DNA from: Fibrobacter succinogenes
GTDB lineage: Bacteria > Fibrobacterota > Fibrobacteria > Fibrobacterales > Fibrobacteraceae
Length of the DNA: 64,000 nucleotides
NCBI GenBank assembly: GCA_902762795.1
Contig: CACWPM010000003.1
Location: 62,001-126,000, forward strand
Direction: 5' to 3'
Both the position numbers and the translations under genes were made by a program. Within the stretch, counting starts at the first letter, position 1; each line of letters opens with the position of its first letter. Positions 1 to 9,000 of the stretch are shown here, one piece after another. Below the pieces are notes generated by a model. That model made no database searches and had not been told where the DNA came from. It saw nothing but the letters and a program-made list of their open reading frames with translations.

Positions 1-1
1 T

Positions 2-526
2 GAAACGGCTGGGAACAAACTCATTGCAAGCTTCAATGGGCGCGGACAAAATGTCGAGGAACTTCTCTCCTTTGTTGAAAGGGAAGCGCACGAATTCTTC
101 GGGATGATTCGCAAGGTTACCCGCCCGACAGAAAATGGTGGCAAGGTTGCTGAAAACAATGTCGGTAGCGAAAAAATCGATAGCGCCAAATCCGATGAGG
201 TCAAGGTCGAACGTGAAATTAGCGATAAGGATAGTAAAGCGGGCGAAAGCGTTCCTACGAATGTGAACGCTACGGAAACCATGGCGAAGAAACGCGGCGT
301 TCATTGGGTTCCGCTGTGTATCAGTGCTGTTGCAACTGTGACTGGAGTCGTGCTTGCCGTGGTCGGGAATAGCAAGGCGAAAAGTGAAAGCGAAAAAAAG
401 CCTGCCTCGCAAGATGAATACAACAAGCGTCACGACGATATAGGAACTTATCAGACGATGCGGGCAGTGGGAATAGGTATCGCAATCACAGGTGCCGTTG
501 GTATTGGCTTGAGCTTTGCTTTTTAG
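2..526 (+). CDS. C-terminal part of an unrecognised membrane protein (5' end outside window)
   Basis: The reading frame is open from the first bases of the window, so the start lies upstream; an internal ATG at 104 is not needed. The visible part is a soluble segment, then a charged, Lys/Glu/Ser-rich stretch, then two hydrophobic segments near the C terminus (around HWVPLCISAVATVTGVV and MRAVGIGIAITGAVGIGL) separated by a short charged loop. This suggests a tail-anchored or hairpin-anchored inner-membrane protein. The stop codon TAG at 524-526 sits inside the Shine-Dalgarno region (AGGAGAGG) of the FISUMP lipoprotein gene starting at 536, so the two are probably co-transcribed. I do not recognise the family. 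Confidence 0.7.
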   Translation, partial: ETAGNKLIASFNGRGQNVEELLSFVEREAHEFFGMIRKVTRPTENGGKVAENNVGSEKIDSAKSDEVKVEREISDKDSKAGESVPTNVNATETMAKKRGVHWVPLCISAVATVTGVVLAVVGNSKAKSESEKKPASQDEYNKRHDDIGTYQTMRAVGIGIAITGAVGIGLSFAF

Positions 527-535
527 GAGAGGATT

Positions 536-2668
536 ATGTTTTTATACAAGAAAAAAAACGCTTTTGCGAGGACCGAATGGACGAAGCAACCTATCCGTCG
601 AAAAATCTCTCTCTCGTTTCTCATCTTTAGTCTCTCATCTTTCGTCTTGTTCTCCGCTTGCACGGATTATCAGGAAGAATTTGAAAATGCTTTCGGGGCG
701 CTGGAATATTCGAACGAATCTAGCGATTCTACGCAGGATATTTCTAGCGATAGTGGCACCGGAAAGTCATCGTCTTCGGCCAATGAAAAATCTAGCAGTT
801 CGGTAAAGTCGTCTTCATCGAGCAAAAAAGAAAGTTCATCTTCTAGTGTAGGGTCTTCTTCTGCCGTTAAAATTGTTGTGGATGAAGAGGGGGTATTTAC
901 AGATAAACGTGATAACCAGAAATACAAGGTTGTAAAGGTTGGCGACCAAGTGTGGTTGGCGCAAAACTTGGCTTACAATATGGGAAATGGAATAAGTCCT
1001 TGCTACCAATATGATTGTTCCGCCGAAGACCATTCCTATGGAAGGTTTTATACCTGGATTGATGCTCAAAAAGCGTGCCCTGATGGCTGGCACTTGCCAT
1101 CGAAGGGTGAAATTGGTGCGCTTACGGCTTTCGTGGGTGGAGACGAAAAGGCTGTGAAATCGCTTAAGGCGAAAGAAACTTGGACAAAAGGCGCCGGAAC
1201 GGATGATTTCGGATTCGCTTTACTTGCTGCCGGTTCTTGGAACGGGAAAAATGCCGGCATTTCAAGCAATTATTCTGACAGGGGGCAATTTGCGTTTGTT
1301 TGGAGTGGGGACGAATATGTTGAAGGAGCTCAAGCTTATGTTGTGATGGTGAATGCTGATAAATGGGATGTGACGTACCATAAAAAAGATATGGGATTTA
1401 GCGTCCGTTGTGTTGTTGATGCGAAGAATGTTGATTTTAAGTCGGGTTCGGGAGCGAAGTCTTCGTCATCGGCAATGTCCAGCAGTTCGGCGAAGTCTTC
1501 GTCGTCGGCAACGTCCAGCAGTTCGGCGAAGTCTTCGTCATCGGCAATGTCCAGTAGTTCAGCGAAGTCTTCGTCATCGGTTGCATCCTCTTCTAGCCGC
1601 ACTCCGATAAGCTACGGAACCATGAGCGATGGAAAAAATTCGTATAAGACGGTGAAAATCGGTTCGCAGGTCTGGATGGCTGAAAATCTCAATGGCCCGG
1701 AAGTCGAAGGCTCCTCTTGCTATGATGGTAATCCGGTGCTCTGTGCCGAATATGGTCGCCTGTATAACTTGGCTGCGGCTCAGGAAGCGTGCCCTACAGA
1801 CTGGCATTTGCCAACGGAGAAAGAGTTTAAAACGCTCGTTGATGCGGTTGGTGGTTACAGTCGCGCAGGCAAGATACTTAAAGCTCAAAATTTTGGTGGA
1901 GATGATACTTTAGGCTTCGGTGTCCTTGCTGGCGGTCAAAAAAGTCTTTATGGCTATTTTGTCGGGGCTGGGGATTCCGCATATTTCTGGATGGCTCCTG
2001 AAGGACAAGAAAACTATCACGCCACCATGTCTTTGGATGCGGATGATGTGCATATATACAGTGCTAGCGCAGGTGGCAATTGGCCCAAAGCTCAGATGTC
2101 GATTCGTTGTGTGCAGGATACGCCTAAGTGCGGTAAGAAAGAATACGATCCCGAGGTGCAGTTTTGCGACAAACGCGACAGCACCATTTATAAACAAGTG
2201 ACTATCGGCGACCAGACTTGGATGGCGGAAAACTTGAACGTTGAAGTGACTGATAGTTACTGTTATAACGATACTGCCAAGTATTGCGGAAAATACGGTC
2301 GTCTCTATACTTGGTCAGCGGCGAACACTTCATGCCCTTCCGGTTGGCATTTGCCAACATCCAATGAAATTTTTGACATGAAACATGCTGTTGGGTGGGG
2401 TGTTGCTGGTGTGGTTCTCATGTCTGAAACCGATTGGAATGGTAAGAATGGGGTTGGCTTTGATGCCTTGCCTGCTGGTTATATGTCTAACACAGGATCG
2501 TATTCATACATCAATAGTAGAGCCTTTTTTTGGACTAGCACGGAGGAAAAAAACGGCGTGACTTTTTTGGAACTCAAGTATAGCGATAACGCTAATAACT
2601 GGGTTGCTGATATTACTTTGGGAGGCTCCAAGGAATATGCTTACTCCGTTCGTTGCGTGAAAAATTAG
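536..2668 (+). CDS. FISUMP-domain surface lipoprotein with three modules and polyserine linkers
   Basis: A 710-residue predicted lipoprotein. The N terminus is basic, then hydrophobic (about residues 25-42), ending in a lipobox-like LFSAC; the Cys would be lipidated. It then has a Ser-rich linker, FISUMP (Fib_succ_major) module 1 (~118-293), a second Ser-rich linker (~300-355), module 2 (~360-527) and module 3 (~533-710). Each module repeats the signatures W(L/M)A(E/Q)NL, YGR(L/F)Y.W/L, CP.(G/D)WHLP and a terminal VRCV. This family is strongly expanded in Fibrobacter and is taken to be surface exposed; the ligand is unknown. The Shine-Dalgarno AGGAGAGG overlaps the previous gene's stop. The alternative start at 516 is in another frame. 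A strong hairpin terminator follows at 2773. Confidence 0.9.
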   Translation: MFLYKKKNAFARTEWTKQPIRRKISLSFLIFSLSSFVLFSACTDYQEEFENAFGALEYSNESSDSTQDISSDSGTGKSSSSANEKSSSSVKSSSSSKKESSSSSVGSSSAVKIVVDEEGVFTDKRDNQKYKVVKVGDQVWLAQNLAYNMGNGISPCYQYDCSAEDHSYGRFYTWIDAQKACPDGWHLPSKGEIGALTAFVGGDEKAVKSLKAKETWTKGAGTDDFGFALLAAGSWNGKNAGISSNYSDRGQFAFVWSGDEYVEGAQAYVVMVNADKWDVTYHKKDMGFSVRCVVDAKNVDFKSGSGAKSSSSAMSSSSAKSSSSATSSSSAKSSSSAMSSSSAKSSSSVASSSSRTPISYGTMSDGKNSYKTVKIGSQVWMAENLNGPEVEGSSCYDGNPVLCAEYGRLYNLAAAQEACPTDWHLPTEKEFKTLVDAVGGYSRAGKILKAQNFGGDDTLGFGVLAGGQKSLYGYFVGAGDSAYFWMAPEGQENYHATMSLDADDVHIYSASAGGNWPKAQMSIRCVQDTPKCGKKEYDPEVQFCDKRDSTIYKQVTIGDQTWMAENLNVEVTDSYCYNDTAKYCGKYGRLYTWSAANTSCPSGWHLPTSNEIFDMKHAVGWGVAGVVLMSETDWNGKNGVGFDALPAGYMSNTGSYSYINSRAFFWTSTEEKNGVTFLELKYSDNANNWVADITLGGSKEYAYSVRCVKN
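1454..1597 (+). repeat. 36-nt coding minisatellite (AKSSSSAxSSSS linker)
   Basis: Four consecutive 36-nt units each encode a 12-residue block of the form AKSSSSAMSSSS (the variable position is M, T, M; the last unit has VA). The units are nearly identical at DNA level, so they could expand or contract by slippage in whole-codon steps, changing the linker between FISUMP modules 1 and 2 without a frameshift. Confidence 0.85.
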
Positions 2669-2772
2669 TAAACCGAGTGGTAAAGGATGTGGTTATCCCG
2701 ATTTTGATGAATCTGATGGATGATTGGAGTCTTTTAGAGTTTCTGTGCTTAATTTATATTAATTCGATATGC

Positions 2773-2808
2773 TGCATAAAAAGACCCCTTTCGGGGTCTT
2801 TTTATGCA
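2773..2808. terminator. Bidirectional rho-independent terminator
   Basis: A perfect 16-bp inverted repeat (2773-2788 with 2793-2808) has a 4-nt loop TTTC, a GACCCC/GGGGTC core and A/T runs on both arms. It lies between the convergent FISUMP gene (+) and Rpn gene (-) and should terminate both. Confidence 0.9.
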
Positions 2809-2822
2809 TTTAAGAAGCTTCG

Positions 2823-3830
2823 TTATTTGCTTTGCGTAAGACTTTCCTTGATTGCAAAAACTTCGGCATCAGAAAGCTTGGAAATGCGTACGACCTTTTC
2901 AACGGAGTCGCCTTCTGCAAGCATCGCTTTGGCCATTTCACGACGTTCTTCATCAGCTTTTTTGCGCTCTTCAGCACGTCCTTTTGCAAACCCTTCAGAA
3001 TGCCCTTCAGCACGTCCTTCTGCAAGACCTTCTGCACGGGCGTGCTTCTTTTCAACATACATTTCGTAAAGACGGTCGCTCATGGCCATAGCCTCACTTA
3101 CAAGAAACTCTTCTGTAAAGATACTCAATTCGGCCTTTTTCTGCAATACAGCGAATAAGGAATCATTTGGAACCGCTATAGGGGTCTCGTTGTTGAGCCC
3201 GTCTATAACGCGAAGCCATTGTGCGAGAAGGCTTTGGTCGGAAACGTAGTTCCCTTTTATGAATTTGGGAATTTCAACAAGAGTGACAGTCTGTTTTTTG
3301 AAAAATTCTTCGTTATCTTGATTTTTAAGCCTGATGCTATGTCGATAATTTTTAGAATTAGGAAAACCGTTGAACATTTGCAGGCTAATGAGATTTAAAT
3401 CGCGAAGCCAGTAGCTGTCGCCCCGAACCTTGCTTGCAATGGTGTGTTTTGCCGTATAGAATACAAGTCGATCGCTGTAGGTTTCATCTTCTATGTGCTG
3501 GACTTCAAGAACAATACGTTCAAGGCGTTTGTTCTCTGCAACAACATCCGAGGTGGTCGTTTTGCTGAAAGGACTGTTTACTGTAGGGTTTACGAACGTC
3601 AGATTGTCGATGCAGTCTCCGCCATCCAACTTGAGGATTGCGTTCAGGAAATTTGCGGTCAATTCCATGTTTTCGGGATTTCCGAAAAGCATTTTGAAAA
3701 TTGTATCGTTGTAAATATAGGCGTATTTGTATTTTTCGCGGTATTCCGCAATGCATTTATGGGTGTTGCCTCCTTGCCTGTGTGTTTCGCTGATGTCTTT
3801 GAGCATTGCTGCGTATTGTTTTTGGTTCAT
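2823..3830 (-). CDS. Rpn/PD-(D/E)XK nuclease family 'transposase' (recombination-promoting nuclease-like)
   Basis: A 335-residue protein of the Rpn/COG3464-like family. The N-terminal half has the family's recognisable layout: YNDTIFKMLFG near residue 37, then NPENMELTANFLNAIL, and the nuclease-core strand IVLEVQHIEDETYSDRLVFY. The C-terminal third has an Ala/Glu/Gly repeat (EGLAEGRAEGHSEGFAKG) predicted to be coiled, ending with the common tail GDSVEKVVRISKLSD. Family members are putative DNA endonucleases linked to recA-independent recombination; the role here is inferred. The start ATG at 3830 has GGAG upstream, and a 16-bp perfect palindrome lies 11 nt before it. A second, divergent family member is at 46201-47106. 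Confidence 0.85.
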   Translation of the reverse strand: MNQKQYAAMLKDISETHRQGGNTHKCIAEYREKYKYAYIYNDTIFKMLFGNPENMELTANFLNAILKLDGGDCIDNLTFVNPTVNSPFSKTTTSDVVAENKRLERIVLEVQHIEDETYSDRLVFYTAKHTIASKVRGDSYWLRDLNLISLQMFNGFPNSKNYRHSIRLKNQDNEEFFKKQTVTLVEIPKFIKGNYVSDQSLLAQWLRVIDGLNNETPIAVPNDSLFAVLQKKAELSIFTEEFLVSEAMAMSDRLYEMYVEKKHARAEGLAEGRAEGHSEGFAKGRAEERKKADEERREMAKAMLAEGDSVEKVVRISKLSDAEVFAIKESLTQSK

Positions 3831-3841
3831 AGGACTCCAAG

Positions 3842-3857
3842 TCCGCTATATAGCGGA
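3842..3857 (-). promoter_or_regulatory. Perfect 16-bp palindrome upstream of the Rpn gene (possible operator)
   Basis: TCCGCTATATAGCGGA is a perfect palindrome with a TATATA centre, 11 nt upstream of the ATG on the minus strand and adjoining its Shine-Dalgarno. It could be a repressor site overlapping a -10 box, or an mRNA hairpin near the ribosome-binding site. A second inverted repeat (ATACAC 3880-3885 with GTGTAT 3891-3896), flanked by A and T runs, lies just beyond. Confidence 0.45.
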
Positions 3858-3954
3858 GGAAATGTGTACGTCAAAAAACATACACTGTTTGTGTATTTTT
3901 GTGGTTAGTTTGTTTTAAAGCCTGCATTCTTTTTTAGAACTGTCGGGATATGTA

Positions 3955-4135
3955 TCGCAGCGCATTCCGCATGGGTTTTCCAAGGCAGGGGTGGTCAAGC
4001 CACCGCTTCCGTCAATACCGGACCTACAACTGCGAGAAGGAATGTTCCCGCTCGTGGATGCGTACGCCTCTGTCAGCGGGCCTTTCTCGTCGTAATAGTG
4101 AAAATAAATAATGCGGAGAGAACGTGCAATAGGTC
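3955..4135. ncRNA. Candidate structured RNA, unidentified (strand uncertain)
   Basis: This gene-free, more GC-rich interval holds several complementary segments. TCCGCAT (3966-3972) pairs with ATGCGGA (4111-4117) and could close the domain. GGTGG/CCACC forms a hairpin at 3990-4004. CGAGAAGG (4033-4040) pairs with CCTTTCTCG (4081-4089, one bulge), continuing through CCCGCT (4047-4052) with AGCGGG (4075-4080). I compared it by eye with 6S RNA, SRP RNA, tmRNA and RNase P RNA and found no convincing match. It may be a small RNA gene or a distal leader of the rimP operon. A minus-strand transcript could end at the hairpin plus T-run near 3873-3896. Confidence 0.4.
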
Positions 4136-4138
4136 GCG

Positions 4139-4171
4139 TTGCGGGGCCGTATACCCCCTAATTCATATAAT
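4139..4171 (+). promoter_or_regulatory. Probable promoter of the rimP-nusA-infB operon
   Basis: A perfect TATAAT at 4166-4171 is the best -10 match upstream of rimP. A TTGCGG at 4139-4144 is a possible -35, but the 21-nt spacer is long, so the -35 is doubtful. Transcription from here would give a leader of about 120 nt containing the three-stem element at 4219-4274. Confidence 0.45.
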
Positions 4172-4218
4172 AACAGTTGCCTAGAGCGAAAAAAATTTCT
4201 CTATTTGGTGTGTACTGA

Positions 4219-4274
4219 CGTTCGTGGGTTCAAATTTGGCTTGAACGAGCCGGATTCGGGTCCGAATACGAACG
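4219..4274 (+). promoter_or_regulatory. Three-way-junction leader structure upstream of rimP
   Basis: An outer stem CGTTCGT (4219-4225)/ACGAACG (4268-4274) encloses two hairpins: GTTCAA (4228-4233)/TTGAAC (4241-4246) with a 7-nt loop, and ATTCG (4254-4258)/CGAAT (4263-4267) with a GGTC tetraloop. All three stems are perfect. The element ends 11 nt before the rimP Shine-Dalgarno. In many bacteria this operon is controlled through its leader; a regulatory role here is inferred from position and structure. It is not a tRNA although it contains GGTTCAAAT. Confidence 0.5.
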
Positions 4275-4296
4275 CCGTTTATTGTAAGAGGTTTAT

Positions 4297-4746
4297 TTGG
4301 TCGCCCAAGAAAAACTGAATTCTCTCATTGCCGATGCATGCAAGTCCGCATCTGTTACGCTTGTGGAAGCTGATGTGTTCCGTGCCGGCAAGCGCAAGAC
4401 ATTGCGAATTTTTATCGACAAGCCCGAAGGTGTTACTATCGATGACTGCACGAACGTGAGTCATTTCCTTTCGGATGCTCTGGACCAGGATCCCGAGTTG
4501 ATCGAGGGCGCTTATACGCTAGAAGTTTCTTCTCCGGGAATAGACCGCCCCCTCAAGTCTTTGGCGGATTTTAACCGCAACAAGGGCCGTTTGCTCCGCG
4601 TGACTCGCTCAACGGGTAAGCCAGTGACTGGCAAACTTTTGAATGCCGATGAAGAAAATTTGACGCTCAAGCTCAAGGGCAATGCCGGCGAAATCGTCAT
4701 ACCTCGGTCCGAAGTGCTTTCGGCCAAAGTAGAAGTGGAAATTTAA
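4297..4746 (+). CDS. rimP: Ribosome maturation factor RimP
   Basis: A 149-residue RimP, which assists 30S subunit maturation in the cytoplasm. Visible family signatures are LVEADVFRAGKRKTLRIFIDKPEGVTIDDC.. in the N-terminal domain, LEVSSPGIDRPL in the middle and a C-terminal Sm-like domain (NRNKGRLLRVTR..). Length is normal. The start is TTG at 4297 with AGAGG at 4286-4290, six nt upstream; no in-frame ATG fits. It heads the conserved rimP-nusA-infB cluster and nusA follows after 15 nt, so coupled expression is expected. Confidence 0.93.
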   Translation: MVAQEKLNSLIADACKSASVTLVEADVFRAGKRKTLRIFIDKPEGVTIDDCTNVSHFLSDALDQDPELIEGAYTLEVSSPGIDRPLKSLADFNRNKGRLLRVTRSTGKPVTGKLLNADEENLTLKLKGNAGEIVIPRSEVLSAKVEVEI

Positions 4747-4761
4747 TAGGAAGGTCAACTT

Positions 4762-5985
4762 ATGAAGAATGAACCGAAAGTAAACTTGCTCGACGTGCTC
4801 AAGGAAGTCGTTGAAGACAAGAGTGTCGATGATGCTGTGATTTTGGATGCCCTCAAGAAGGCTCTTATTTCTGCGGCCCGCAAGTATCTGCACATTGAAA
4901 AGAAAATCAACGTCGATATCGACATGGAGACAAACGAAGTCCATGTGTTCCTGAATGTCGAAGTTGTCGATGACTATCCGGACTACGACCCGAACATGAC
5001 TGCCGAAGAAGTTGCAGAAATGGACGAAGGCTACATGCTCGTCGATGAAGCTCGCGACTTTAACGAAGATGCTCAGGCAGGCGACAGTCTTTATATGGAG
5101 CTCCCGACCTCCTCCTTCGGTCGTCAGGCAATCCAGACTGCTAAGCAACTCTTGACTCAACACATTCGCAGTGCAGAATGCCAGCGCATCATGGATATCT
5201 ACCGTAGCCGCATTGGTACGATCATCAACGGTACGGTTCTTCGTTTGGAACAACGTAATGTCATCGTTGATCTTGGCAACAAGATTGAAGCTGAACTTCC
5301 GGCCCGCGAACAGATTCCTCACGAACGCTTGACTCAGGGCGCTTCTGTGAAGGCCGTGATTGCTCGTGTCGAAGAATCGACGAAGAGCGGTGCTCAGGTT
5401 ATTTTGTCTAGAGCGAATGCGGACTTCCTCAAGGCTCTTCTCCGCCAGGAGGTTCCGGAAATCTACGAAGGCACTGTCGAAATCAAGGCTGTGGCCCGTG
5501 ACTCCAAGAATCGCCGTGCGAAAATTGCCGTCTATTCTCGTGACGAAAAGATTGACCCGGTTGGCGCTTGCGTCGGCATGAAGGGTGCTCGCGTTCAGAC
5601 GATCGTTCGCGAACTTGGCAACGAACGTATCGATATCGTCCACTGGGACGAAAACTTCGATGTGTTCGTACAACGTTCCTTGGCTCCGGCATCTGTCCTC
5701 AAGATGTTCCCGGTTCCGGATACAGACCGTATCGTAATCATCGTCGATGACGAAAACCTCGCTCAGGCTATCGGTAAAGGTGGCCAGAACGTGGAACTTG
5801 CCGGTCGCCTCGTAGATCGCAAGCTCGATGTTCATGGAGAACAGGAATGGTCCCAGATGGATGAAGACGCCAAGAACAGTATCCTCGCTCCGAACTATGA
5901 GGATGAAAGAAGAATGAGAGCGAAGCGCATGGACGAAGACAGAAAGGCGAAGGCCGCTGCTGTCAAGAAGGATGCAAACGCTTAA
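4762..5985 (+). CDS. nusA: Transcription termination/antitermination factor NusA
   Basis: A 407-residue NusA that binds RNA polymerase and nascent RNA and affects pausing, termination and antitermination. Order: an N-terminal RNAP-binding domain (~1-130), an S1 domain (~IGTIINGTVLRLEQRNVIVDLG), then KH1 and KH2 with the signatures DPVGACVGMKGARVQTIVREL and AQAIGKGGQNVELA. It ends soon after KH2 in a charged Lys/Arg/Asp-rich tail and lacks the C-terminal acidic repeats of the E. coli protein, like many non-proteobacterial NusAs. A good Shine-Dalgarno (AGGAAGG) precedes the ATG. Confidence 0.95.
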   Translation: MKNEPKVNLLDVLKEVVEDKSVDDAVILDALKKALISAARKYLHIEKKINVDIDMETNEVHVFLNVEVVDDYPDYDPNMTAEEVAEMDEGYMLVDEARDFNEDAQAGDSLYMELPTSSFGRQAIQTAKQLLTQHIRSAECQRIMDIYRSRIGTIINGTVLRLEQRNVIVDLGNKIEAELPAREQIPHERLTQGASVKAVIARVEESTKSGAQVILSRANADFLKALLRQEVPEIYEGTVEIKAVARDSKNRRAKIAVYSRDEKIDPVGACVGMKGARVQTIVRELGNERIDIVHWDENFDVFVQRSLAPASVLKMFPVPDTDRIVIIVDDENLAQAIGKGGQNVELAGRLVDRKLDVHGEQEWSQMDEDAKNSILAPNYEDERRMRAKRMDEDRKAKAAAVKKDANA

Positions 5986-6048
5986 AAACTTTTGCGCAGG
6001 GCAATAAGTTTAACGGAAGAATAAGAAAAGGAATTGAATAGGCTATTC

Positions 6049-9000
6049 ATGACGAATGAATCTCAAATGAAACCTAAGGATTGGGCTGATGCTCATGGAT
6101 TGAAGGTTGATGTGGTGATGAAGCTGCTTCGCGATGCAGGCGTTGCTGTTCGTACCCATATGTCCAAATTGGATATGGCAGACTTTGAAAAGATTGAGGA
6201 GGCTGCCGCTGCCGAAAAACAGAAGCAGGATGCCCGCAACAAGAATCTCAAGAGGCCCGCTGCTTCTGAATCTGATTCTTCCGCTTCCGCTCCTGCAAAG
6301 AAGAAGGAAACGTCGGTTGCGACGAACAGACTTGGCTTGAAGGTTAGTTTAAAGAAAGGTCCGGGAACCCGCAAGGATGCTCCGAGGCCCGTTGCAAAAC
6401 AGGATCCAAAATCGCCAGTGGCGAAGCCTGCCGCTCCTGCTTTTGTAAAACCGGCCGCCCCGATTCCTGTACATGTGGCTCCGAAGCCTGCGGCTCCCGC
6501 TCCGGCTCAGGTTGCTCCTGCAGTTCCGGTATCGAAGCCGGCTGCATCTACTCCTGTACCTGCTGCAGCGCCCGTTGCCGCTCCTGTTCCGGCCTCTTCG
6601 GCTGCAACATCGGTTTCTGCCCCGGCCCCGGCACCTCAGGCAAAGCCTGTCGCCCCGGCGCCTGCACAAGTTGCTCCGAAGCCAGCTGCTCCTGCTCCGG
6701 CTGTAAAGCCCGCCGCTCCGGCCGTAAAGCCTGCTGCTCCGCAGCCGACAATGATGTCTGCAACGACGGAACTCAAGCAGCCGCCAATGAAGGCGCAGGT
6801 GTTCAAGCCCGATGCTGCAATTCTTGCCCGTATCGAGAAGTCCCGCCAGCAGGCGCAGGCCGCTCGCAACAACCACCGCCCGAACGGTTCCCGCAATGGA
6901 AACGGTGGCAATAACGGTCAGGGTTACACGGGTACGTTCGGCCGTCTTTCGAACAACGGAAACGGTGGTAACGACAACCGCAACAATAACAACAATCGTC
7001 GCCAGAACGGCGGCAATGCTAGCAGCAGTAGTCGCGGCTATACCGGTCGTAATGGTGGATTCTCCAGCGGTTCCATGCAGGAAGCTTTCAACGCTTCTAG
7101 CAACAACCAGTCTCTTGGCCAGAACAACCAGAATAGCAAGGGCAATAATGGTAAGGGAAATAATGGTCGTCACGCCAACGACAAGAACCGTCGTAGCAAT
7201 ACTAAAGACCGCCAGGAAATGCAGAAGGAGCAGCAGCAGGAAGTCGTACGTCAGAACGTTTCCCGCGTGATGGCCTCCCTCTCCAAGAACCCTGTCAAGA
7301 AAGTTTATCATAAAGATCATTCCGAAAACAACTCGGGCGAAGAAAAGAAGATTCTCAAGACGTCTGACTTCATTACTGTGGGCGAACTCGCTGGCCTTAT
7401 GGACCAGATGCCGGCACGCGTCATCGCGAAGTGCATGGAAATGGGCATGATGGTGACTATCAACGCTCGCCTCGATTTCGAAACGATTCAGATTTTGGCT
7501 GATGAATTCGGTTACGAAGCTCAGCTGATGGAAGAATACGAAGAAGAAGCTCTCGGCATCGAGGAAGAATCCCAGGAAAATCTCCAGCCGCGTCATCCGG
7601 TGGTTACCGTCATGGGCCACGTGGACCACGGTAAGACTTCTCTCCTCGACTGGATTCGCAAGACCCACGTGGTGTCCGGCGAATCGGGTGGCATTACGCA
7701 GCACATCGGTGCATACGAGGTCACCACCAAGCAGGGCAAGGTTACCTTCCTCGATACTCCGGGTCACGAAGCGTTCAGCGCTATGCGTGCTCGCGGTTCC
7801 CAGGTGACCGACGTTATCGTTCTCGTCGTGGCAGCAGACTCCATGGTCATGCCGCAGACGGTTGAATGTATTGAACTTGCAAAGCGCGAAAACGTCCCGA
7901 TGGTCGTCGCCATTACAAAGATGGACCTCCCGACCGCAAATCCGGACAAGATCCGCGCCCAGCTCGCAGAACGCGGTGTGGAAGTCGAACAGTGGGGCGG
8001 CCAGACCAGCTGTATCGAAGTTTCTGCACGTACGGGTCAGGGCATGGATGTGCTCCTCGAAACGCTCGCTCTCGAAGCTGAAATCTTGGAACTCAAGGCC
8101 AACCCGGATACGCACGCCCGTGGCGCTGTCGTTGAATCCAAGCTCGACGTGGGTAAGGGTTCCATGGCTACAATCCTCGTGCAGAACGGTACGCTCCATG
8201 TGGGTGACCCGTTTGTTTGCGGTATCTACGCTGGCCGTGTCCGTGCCATGTTCAATGAACGTGGTGCCCAATTGAAGGAAGCTCCTCCTTCTGCTCCGTG
8301 TCAGGTGCTCGGCTTTGACGGTACTCCGCAGGCCGGTGACGAACTTGTCGTGGTCGAAGATGAAAAGACCGCACGTGAAATTGCTTCCAAGCGTCGTATG
8401 GCCGCTCGTGAACGCGATCTCCGTGCCCGTAAGACAGTCTCTCTCGAAAACTCCTTCAACGCAAAGAAGGAAGGCACGCTCTCCGAACTCAACCTCATCG
8501 TCAAGGCCGACGTGGGTGGTTCTGCAGAAGCTTTGGCCGCTTCCCTCGAAAAGCTTACCAACAAGGAAGTCCGCGTCAACATCATCCGCAAGGGTGTGGG
8601 TACGATTACGGAATCCGATATCCTGTTTGCAACGACCGCGCAGGCAATCATCATCTCCTTCCACTTGATGCCGTCTCTTGCTGTCCGCGAAATGGCCCAG
8701 AAGGAAGGCATCGAAATCCGCAACTACCGCGTGATTTACGACTGCATTGAAGATATCAAGAACGCTGTGGAAGGCCTCCTCAAGCCGATCATGCGCGAAG
8801 AACTCGTTGGCGAAGCCGAAATCCGCCAGGTGTTCAAGGTCCCGAAGGTCGGCCTCATCGCTGGCTGTATGGTTACCGACGGCGAAGTGGACCGCACGAG
8901 CCATGTCCGCGTTTACCGCAACGGTATCGAACTCGGTACGACCGCGGTACAGTCTCTCAAGCGCATGAAGGACGACGTCAAGTCTGTCGCTCGTGGCTTC

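Noticed and set aside
2823-3830. Insertion sequence around the Rpn 'transposase' gene
   Set aside because: No terminal inverted repeats or target duplications are visible; Rpn proteins are nucleases, not classical IS transposases.
3955-4135. SRP RNA on the minus strand (GGTCCGG ... GGAAGC words)
   Set aside because: The GGAA tetraloop context and the AGCA symmetric loop of SRP helix 8 are absent.
4219-4274. tRNA-like GGTTCAAAT sequence upstream of rimP (initiator tRNA precedes rimP in E. coli)
   Set aside because: No acceptor or anticodon stem can be formed; the segment folds as a three-way junction instead.
6349-8904. 851-codon minus-strand frame opposite infB
   Set aside because: A long shadow frame caused by codon bias of infB; the plus strand carries every IF-2 motif.
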